Shown here piece by piece: positions 1-4,640 of a stretch of 5,439 nt of DNA. Numbering within the stretch: position 1 is the stretch's first letter; the number at the start of each line of letters is the position of its first letter. A program made the position numbers and the translations under genes. The DNA comes from Candidatus Poseidoniaceae archaeon. GTDB lineage: Archaea > Thermoplasmatota > Poseidoniia > Poseidoniales > Poseidoniaceae. The notes beneath the pieces are model-generated. The model was not told the origin of the DNA. It made no database searches and saw nothing but the letters and a program-made list of their open reading frames with translations. Where the stretch lies: contig JAKMFY010000176.1 in assembly GCA_022425185.1 (NCBI GenBank), positions 1 to 5,439 on the forward strand. The letters run 5' to 3'.

Positions 1-93
1 GCTGAAAAAGATCAGTAAAGGTATCTATTTCGTATCAAGCTTTTTTGGAATCATTCAATCGATCATATCAATCAGAATGCCGCTGTTTTTTCT

Positions 94-384
94 TTGGGTA
101 TGAAGGATCAGACAATCGTTCAATACACATGGAAAAATGGTGGATGGCTGGTCCATAAAACAAATGTTAGCCAAAAAGAAAAAAACTCTATCCGCCGATT
201 AATTCATCTTGATTCAAAACAAATGGACAATATCCTCAAACTGGTTCGACCCAAAAACAACATGGAACAAGTTCCTTTTGCAGATTCTCCCCGGGCGTGT
301 ATGCATTGCAGCGTCCGCTTTTTGTGCCCTGCTAAACATGGTCTCGAAGAAGCAAAATCAGAACAAATGTTGCTTATGTGTTAA
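94..384 (+). CDS. C-terminal remnant of a RecB/Cas4-like (PD-(D/E)XK) nuclease, possibly a pseudogene
   Basis: The 96-residue product ends with Cys69-x2-Cys72-x5-Cys78 followed by Pro, inside PFADSPRACMHCSVRFLCP. This spacing is what RecB-family and Cas4-type nucleases carry at the C-terminus to bind an iron-sulfur cluster. The preceding helix-rich stretch (residues 25-52) fits the segment that normally leads into it. The catalytic D/E-x-K part is not present. The frame is open back to base 19, and translating that extension gives plausible protein (RYLFRIKLFWN...), but a TAA at 16-18 closes it. The start used here is a TTG at 94; an ATG follows at 100, and neither has a Shine-Dalgarno motif. 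The simplest reading is the tail of a nuclease gene, mostly outside the window, interrupted by a nonsense mutation or an assembly error. A free-standing small Cys-motif protein is the alternative. Family assignment rests on one short motif and is tentative. Confidence 0.45.
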   Translation: MGMKDQTIVQYTWKNGGWLVHKTNVSQKEKNSIRRLIHLDSKQMDNILKLVRPKNNMEQVPFADSPRACMHCSVRFLCPAKHGLEEAKSEQMLLMC

Positions 385-402
385 ACAACTCATGACAGTA
401 TG

Positions 403-410
403 TTTATATA
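403..410 (+). promoter_or_regulatory. Candidate archaeal TATA box (TTTATATA)
   Basis: TTTATATA matches the archaeal box A consensus and lies in the 163-base gap after the nuclease remnant. It sits within a small inverted repeat, GTAT-N6-ATAC (398-411). Transcription would be expected to start about 25 bases downstream, giving a leader of roughly 110 bases to the start codon at 548. No clear purine-rich BRE stands directly upstream, and the surroundings are AT-rich, so a chance match is possible. Confidence 0.4.
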
Positions 411-547
411 CTCTCAAAACAAGTATAACATGCACCAAATGTGTATGTGAATCCTATGTACCGATAATCGACCCAATTTACCCGAAGCAGTCTACGCTTT
501 GGCGGGAACGCAAGACGTTTCTGAGCAGGTAAATTGGAAGGAAGATT

Positions 548-871
548 ATGAGTAGTAACAAGAAAAACAAAGGAAGGAAAAAACGTACAGGGAGACGTAA
601 TAGCCAGATGAGCTATGACAGAACTGAGGGAATACAGGTTAAGACTCAAACCCGGAGTAACAAAACAAACAAACCATGTTGTCGAAATTCATTTGCTATA
701 GATCTGAAGAATCTAAACATGGATAGCGAACTTCAAGGATACTGGATTGGGAGAAATCTCCACCTTATCCGTGGTTCAATCATTGAACGATTGCCAGAAA
801 GGTTCGTCAAAAAGCATGCTAAGCACATGTCCCATTTTGTAAAGTATATTGAATCCCGTATCGGAAGATAA
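548..871 (+). CDS. Small highly basic hypothetical protein, possible nucleic-acid binder
   Basis: I do not recognise this 107-residue protein. Residues 1-18 are dominated by Lys and Arg (MSSNKKNKGRKKRTGRR), the next 30 are polar and contain a Cys-Cys pair (44-45), and the second half (about 59-107) looks folded, with a Trp/Tyr-containing start and an amphipathic helix rich in Lys, His and Arg. There is no signal peptide or membrane segment. The start is supported by GGAAGGAAG at 536-544, an excellent Shine-Dalgarno match about 5 bases before the ATG. A strongly basic tail suggests binding to DNA or RNA, but this is inference from charge alone. The composition is unlike the acidic proteins encoded further right, which suggests a different origin such as an acquired segment. 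It could still be a spurious reading frame, although the ribosome site argues for a real gene. Confidence 0.5.
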   Translation: MSSNKKNKGRKKRTGRRNSQMSYDRTEGIQVKTQTRSNKTNKPCCRNSFAIDLKNLNMDSELQGYWIGRNLHLIRGSIIERLPERFVKKHAKHMSHFVKYIESRIGR

Positions 872-891
872 ATCCTCTTTGTTCGAAAAAA

Positions 892-989
892 GGCTCCCGA
901 TGGCCTTCGATATCGGAACCAGTTGAGCGTAAGCTCTACTCTTGATTCTCAAGGCGAGAGTCTAAGGGCTGACTTCAAGGAGTCAGAGC
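892..989 (+). promoter_or_regulatory. Potentially structured leader with the ribosome binding site in a hairpin
   Basis: This non-coding stretch ends right at the thioesterase start codon and can form consecutive hairpins: CCGAT/ATCGG (897-901 with 912-916), GAGC-GTAA-GCTC (925-936, GNRA-type loop), ACTCTTGA with TCAA...GAGT (938-961), and CTGACT/AGTCAG (969-974 with 981-986). The Shine-Dalgarno motif AAGGAG (977-982) lies in the loop and first 3'-arm bases of the last hairpin, 7 bases before the ATG at 990. GCTC at 893-896 could also pair with GAGC at 986-989 and close the whole as a multibranched fold. The stems are short (4-6 pairs), so chance is a real alternative. It matches no riboswitch or tRNA that I know. 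Confidence 0.35.
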
Positions 990-1454
990 ATGGACAATGG
1001 CGTTCAACGGCAGTATGCTGCGAGTTCAATCTGCTTCGGCTGTGGACCTGCGAATAAACATGGTTTGCAGATTAACTCTTACAGAACAGAACAGGGTTTA
1101 GAAATGAAGTTTACTCCTTCAGAAGAGCATCAAGCGTTTCCAGGCATGGTCAATGGCGGCATCATTGGAACTTTGATGGATTGTCATGGCAACTGGGCAG
1201 CGGCGATTGCTTTGATGGATGAACAAAATCTCGACGAACCTCCTTGTACAGTCACCGCCTCCTATTCGATTTCGTTGAGACGGCCAACACCTATGGATAC
1301 TGAACTTGTCATCACAGCGTTTGCCGAAGAAATAGGTGAAGATCGTGTCAACATTCGCATGGAACTGAAAGCAGGCGGAAAGGTCTGTGCCACTGGCAAA
1401 GGCCTTTTTGTAGCAGTAAAAGAAGGACATCCTGCATACCATCGTTGGAATTGA
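990..1454 (+). CDS. PaaI-like hotdog-fold thioesterase family protein
   Basis: The 154-residue product has the pattern of the PaaI/4HBT hotdog superfamily, whose members hydrolyse acyl-CoA or related thioesters in the cytoplasm. The N-terminus has the CFGCGPANKHGL signature (residues 15-26) common in one PaaI subgroup. The core helix begins FPGMVNGGIIGTLMD (50-64), where families of this type usually read HGG followed by an acidic residue. Here Asn55 stands in place of His, and Asp64 is the likely catalytic acid. A beta strand typical of the fold follows (SYSISLRRPTPMDTELVITA, 91-110), and the length is normal for a single hotdog domain. The start is supported by AAGGAG at 977-982. The next gene begins 9 bases after its stop, so the two are probably co-transcribed. 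The substrate cannot be read from the sequence. Family call is firm; activity is inferred. Confidence 0.85.
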   Translation: MDNGVQRQYAASSICFGCGPANKHGLQINSYRTEQGLEMKFTPSEEHQAFPGMVNGGIIGTLMDCHGNWAAAIALMDEQNLDEPPCTVTASYSISLRRPTPMDTELVITAFAEEIGEDRVNIRMELKAGGKVCATGKGLFVAVKEGHPAYHRWN

Positions 1455-1457
1455 GGG
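1453..1457 (+). promoter_or_regulatory. Shine-Dalgarno site overlapping the upstream stop codon
   Basis: GAGGG overlaps the TGA stop (1452-1454) of the thioesterase gene and lies 6 bases before the ATG at 1464. It fixes that start and suggests translation of the protease is coupled to the gene before it. Confidence 0.5.
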
Positions 1458-1463
1458 CAGAAT

Positions 1464-2006
1464 ATGGCTAAACCTTCTTCGAGTCAAGCATCGTCATTGG
1501 AAGATCTTCGCACCGAGGTTCTTCTTACGATGAACAGGATGGAAGTTTGGCCTCAAGATGAGGTAAGCAATTTGCATCTGGTTCAACTCGGAGTTCTTAG
1601 ACGAAATGCGACACAACGCCATGGCGTGACTCGTTTCAGGCGCGGAAGTAATTCGAAAACACTACACTTTGAAGATGTTGAAACCGTTGATTTACATCCA
1701 CAACTCTTGACAGAAGAATGGTTTGATTACGCACGATTTGTATTGTATCATGAATTCCTTCATGTATTGGGAATGAGATTTCACAATGCTGCATTCCGTA
1801 GAGTCGAATCACTGTGGCCTCATCAAGGAGCAACCGATGGTAAGATGTTTACACAACATCTTAGGCGACTCTCTGCTGATTGGCTTTGGACGTGCACAAC
1901 TTGCGAAACCCAATACCCTCGCAAGAAGCGCAGCAATGGGAGATACAAATGCCGTACCTGCTCAACTGTTCTCGTTGATATTGAATATGTAGGCGAAACA
2001 ATCTAA
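1464..2006 (+). CDS. SprT-like zinc metalloprotease
   Basis: The 180-residue protein has the layout of the SprT/Spartan protease domain. A segment with LGVLRRNATQRHGVTRFRRG (42-61) corresponds to the N-terminal strand region of the family. The zinc site follows: H96-E97-F-L-H100 with third ligand His107 in RFHNAAFRRVE, equivalent to the HGxxF segment of SprT proteins. A C-terminal zinc ribbon is formed by Cys144, Cys147, Cys163 and Cys166. The length is close to that of bacterial SprT. Eukaryotic Spartan removes proteins covalently crosslinked to DNA; a similar DNA-repair role here is inference. No signal peptide or membrane segment is present, so it should act in the cytoplasm. The serine-rich first 12 residues are probably a flexible tail. 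All expected zinc ligands are intact. It sits 9 bases after the thioesterase gene with its own GAGGG site, in a probable operon. Confidence 0.88.
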   Translation: MAKPSSSQASSLEDLRTEVLLTMNRMEVWPQDEVSNLHLVQLGVLRRNATQRHGVTRFRRGSNSKTLHFEDVETVDLHPQLLTEEWFDYARFVLYHEFLHVLGMRFHNAAFRRVESLWPHQGATDGKMFTQHLRRLSADWLWTCTTCETQYPRKKRSNGRYKCRTCSTVLVDIEYVGETI

Positions 2007-2007
2007 A

Positions 2008-2020
2008 CAATTTATTGAAT
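2008..2020 (+). promoter_or_regulatory. Possible TATA-like promoter element before the large membrane protein gene
   Basis: The AT-rich CAATTTATTGAAT sits just after the protease stop codon, with TTTATTG at 2011-2017, about 26-30 bases before the ATG at 2043. That is the spacing expected for an archaeal TATA box driving a transcript that begins at or next to the start codon. The match to TTTATATA is only partial, and a GTGAGGG ribosome-site-like motif (2033-2039) also precedes the gene, so simple read-through from upstream is an equally good explanation. Confidence 0.25.
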
Positions 2021-2042
2021 AGCAGACTATGAGTGAGGGTTC

Positions 2043-4073
2043 ATGAAGTCGAAAATACATCGCTTCATTATCATGATTCTTCTTCTTTCAATGGTCCCTC
2101 CAAGCCAAGCCTCACTCACCGATGATGACAATGGAGGGAAGTTATTCCTCTCATGTGTTTCAGATGATGAATGCTTGCTTACACCTGTTCCAACAGGTGA
2201 AGAAATCATTTCTGGGAGTGTACAAGCGAACCCTGTGTCAACGGAGACTGTAGCTATCGAATTTGATATGTTTCCGGAACAAACGGAATTAGCACTCCTA
2301 CCTGACACAATGGATGAACTTGTGATTGACCTTCGGGTTCAAGGCGATGTATTGGGCCTTTATCGCCCAGAGATGGATGTTCGCGTAATCATAGGTTCAA
2401 GTGTGACAAATCTTGAATTTGATGGAGAAACTACACCAGCAACGAATACTGAGCCATATCGTTGGACAGATGAACCACTGAATCTCGATAATGGTCGCCT
2501 GTTATGGCCAGATGAAACGGTTCGTATTCGTGTCACATTTACTCTAGACAGACCATCAACATGGGAGTTTCATCTGCGTGAGGCATCATCCATTGAACTC
2601 GACATCACCTGGTCAGATAATATCGCTGCGAAAAACGTGGATGAACCGACAAGTGCCTTACAACCTAAACCAACCGACTTTGATGAGGTTCACCAAGGAG
2701 CATTAGTTGATTTTGAGGATGATTGTTGGTCGTTTAACGTTCAAGAACATGAAATTCTACGAATCTTGATTCAATGGGAAACTGTGCCATTAGAGTTACA
2801 ACAAAGTAACGGCGTTCATCGACTTCGGACAAGTAATGGATTGCAAGTTGCTACACCAGAAGTCGTTACTAAATCTGAAGATGATGTTGTATTGACAACA
2901 TACCGTTGGAGAGCACTTGATCCAGGCGATTACGTCTTTTGCCTCAAAGGGCAGATCGACCGTTACCAACCCTATGTGTGGAGTGGCCTGTATGCTGTTG
3001 AAAGTTCAGGACCTACGGATTCATCAGAGTTCACTGGAAAAGTCGTATATCAAGCCAATTTCTTTGACTTTTCAACAGGGGTTGAAGCCGATCTTGAACC
3101 CCACAGCGGTCTCATTGTATTGCCATCAATAATCGCTCTCACCTTTTTTGTGATGGATATCAGACGAAAATCCACATCAAACATGACAAGATTTGGAGCA
3201 TTTCTCCCAATCTGCTTCGCATTGTTGATGAGTGGTGTCGTAAGTCCTCTCTGGGCAATGGCTGATGAAGTTCAAGGTGATGAAGAATGGACACTTGATC
3301 AACTCTTAGAGGAACGAGTCCAGCAACTTTGGGACGTTTCAAGTCCAGCAACACCGCAAGCGACCATGATCGAACACGTTGGTGCAACATGGGGTATACG
3401 AGATGGAGAACAACTTCAATTGTGGCTTGATATCGATGAAGCATATGAAAGACAAGATGGGAAATGGCAACTCATTGTTTCTGATTTTGATGAAATTCGA
3501 CTCGATCAATTGATTTTTAATCAAATTTATGAAGCCAGACAAGGGACAATGATCGACGGATTAGATGAACATATTGTCCAATTTTCAATTATTGCAACAC
3601 GAGCACTTTTACTTGATCTGATGATTCTTGAAGCCCTATTGGTTGTGGATGAAGAACCGACATCCTCCATCCACCATATTGACAGTTTAATGGTTGATAC
3701 ATCGTCATTCGGATCCTACACGTCTCCGACTTGGGCAACAAGACCAGTGGAGATTGAAGATTCAAAATGGAAACGCCTTCAGTCCTCAATATATCCCGAT
3801 AGAATCACTGTTTCTTTGTGTGATTGCGCATTAGATTTATTAGACTTACAAGTAGCATATTCTTCCCAATTTAATGAAAATGACTCACCAGAATTTGACG
3901 CATTACAGCAGGCAAGTGGACTTATTCCTTATTCAGCCATCGTGGCAATCACATGCATGCTTTTGGGTGCAGTAATCATACAACGCGAAGCGAGAAGAAG
4001 AAACGCTGCTAAGAAACTAGCAGAAGCATTTGTTGGGAAGCCGTCCATGTGGACTTCATTCTTCACTGTTTGA
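2043..4073 (+). CDS. Large secreted, membrane-anchored protein with two ectodomains
   Basis: I recognise no named family for the whole 676-residue protein. It starts with a signal peptide (basic MKSKIHR, hydrophobic 8-18, likely cleaved near SQAS at 21-24). An acidic ectodomain follows. Residues 213-318 resemble a PPC-type beta-sandwich (VDFEDDCWSFNV ... LDPGDYVFCLKG), with Cys229 and Cys300 placed to form a disulfide. Next come a transmembrane helix (356-372), a basic loop (RRKSTSNMTR, 374-383), a second hydrophobic segment (384-405) that itself looks like a signal peptide ending WAMA, a second acidic ectodomain (406-626, with a Cys-x-Cys at 593-595), a last helix (627-646) and a basic tail (QREARRRNAAKK). 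Charges fit both ectodomains outside and the short loop and tail inside. A cell-surface role is inferred from topology; ligand and function are unknown. Its 3' end overlaps the convergent gene by 18 bases. Confidence 0.8.
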   Translation: MKSKIHRFIIMILLLSMVPPSQASLTDDDNGGKLFLSCVSDDECLLTPVPTGEEIISGSVQANPVSTETVAIEFDMFPEQTELALLPDTMDELVIDLRVQGDVLGLYRPEMDVRVIIGSSVTNLEFDGETTPATNTEPYRWTDEPLNLDNGRLLWPDETVRIRVTFTLDRPSTWEFHLREASSIELDITWSDNIAAKNVDEPTSALQPKPTDFDEVHQGALVDFEDDCWSFNVQEHEILRILIQWETVPLELQQSNGVHRLRTSNGLQVATPEVVTKSEDDVVLTTYRWRALDPGDYVFCLKGQIDRYQPYVWSGLYAVESSGPTDSSEFTGKVVYQANFFDFSTGVEADLEPHSGLIVLPSIIALTFFVMDIRRKSTSNMTRFGAFLPICFALLMSGVVSPLWAMADEVQGDEEWTLDQLLEERVQQLWDVSSPATPQATMIEHVGATWGIRDGEQLQLWLDIDEAYERQDGKWQLIVSDFDEIRLDQLIFNQIYEARQGTMIDGLDEHIVQFSIIATRALLLDLMILEALLVVDEEPTSSIHHIDSLMVDTSSFGSYTSPTWATRPVEIEDSKWKRLQSSIYPDRITVSLCDCALDLLDLQVAYSSQFNENDSPEFDALQQASGLIPYSAIVAITCMLLGAVIIQREARRRNAAKKLAEAFVGKPSMWTSFFTV

Positions 4074-4559
4074 CTTCTTTGCTTTTGCAGAGATAGATTC
4101 AACATCTTCATCGCTGATTCCAAGTGCTGCTTGGAATTTCTTCAAATCTTCGAGCTCGTCTTCTGTGATGATTCCATCAGCCCAAGCATCTTCGTAGGCC
4201 TTCGTTAAGAAATCCTTGTACGCATCAGGGTTAAGAAGAACGTCACGAATCAAACCATGGTCAACAGAGTTTGTAGGAGCATCGGATGTAAGTTCCATCA
4301 TAGCAGTTGAACGACGCATTTCCTTGACAGCCATATCTTTTAGGCCATGTCCAGCCCAGACAGCCCCTGCAGCGATAACGGATGCAGCAAACCATCGCAT
4401 CATGTCAGGATCAACCAATTCACCTGGTTCAACCAAATGAAAGAGCCCCAAAACTGCCATAGCAGCACCACACATGACTTCAAACCAATCATTCAAGTCA
4501 GGTTCATCAGAAAATACAGATAGTCGTTGCTCGATTAACAACTCAGTGTTGTCGTCCAT
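4056..4559 (-). CDS. Small two-transmembrane protein with acidic TerB-like C-terminal domain
   Basis: The 167-residue product has a soluble acidic N-terminus (1-24), two hydrophobic helices (about 25-43 and 54-72) joined by a short acidic turn (EPGELVDPD), and a soluble C-terminal half. Residues 117-160 contain AYEDAWADGIITEDELEDLK and then ALGISDEDVES. This resembles the helix-DG-x-I-x-x-x-E-hinge of TerB/DUF533-like and SHOCT-like domains, where an Asp-Gly begins an EF-hand-like turn. Whether it binds metal cannot be told. The basic stretch after helix 2 (KEMRRS, 79-84) suggests both ends face the cytoplasm. The start at 4559 has a weak AAGG just upstream. The gene converges on the large surface-protein gene with an 18-base overlap of coding ends and is divergent from the helicase gene. 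It is a clear coding sequence (long, compositionally sensible), but no precise function is assigned. Confidence 0.75.
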   Translation of the reverse strand: MDDNTELLIEQRLSVFSDEPDLNDWFEVMCGAAMAVLGLFHLVEPGELVDPDMMRWFAASVIAAGAVWAGHGLKDMAVKEMRRSTAMMELTSDAPTNSVDHGLIRDVLLNPDAYKDFLTKAYEDAWADGIITEDELEDLKKFQAALGISDEDVESISAKAKKSNSEE

Positions 4560-4640
4560 GAACCTTGTAGAAAGCGAAAGGACTTATGCGTGTCGGCATG
4601 CAAGATGGAGCGCATTCCTTTTCACCCCTTGACGTAACCT
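4560..4640. promoter_or_regulatory. Divergent intergenic region between the membrane protein and helicase genes
   Basis: These 81 bases must carry the promoters of both divergent genes. I see no clear TATAWA box on either strand. A partial inverted repeat, ATGC-N6-GCAT (4585-4598, flanked by CTT and, two bases further out, AAG), sits near the middle and could bind a regulator, but four-base arms are weak evidence. No Shine-Dalgarno motif precedes the helicase ATG, so its transcript may have a short leader or none. Confidence 0.35.

Noticed and set aside
209..532. A 107-codon open frame overlapping the nuclease remnant on the same strand.
   Set aside because: It has no ribosome site, its product is Cys- and Thr-rich with no family pattern, and the recognisable Cys motif belongs to the other frame.
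404..649. An 81-codon minus-strand open frame.
   Set aside because: It overlaps the better supported basic gene and its ribosome site, and its product looks like antisense of that sequence.
892..989. Possible tRNA gene, because several hairpins follow each other and a TTCAA loop sequence is present near the end.
   Set aside because: No seven-pair acceptor stem forms on either strand, the anticodon and T loops have the wrong sizes, and the thioesterase ribosome site and start codon occupy the 3' end.
1119..1487. A 122-codon minus-strand open frame opposite the thioesterase gene.
   Set aside because: It is antisense to a clearly recognisable hotdog domain and shows no family features of its own.
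3183..4073. A separate gene starting at the internal ATG for the second half of the large protein.
   Set aside because: There is no ribosome site or promoter before 3183 and the frame is continuous with the upstream half, so one long coding region is simpler; the fusion idea is kept as a finding.
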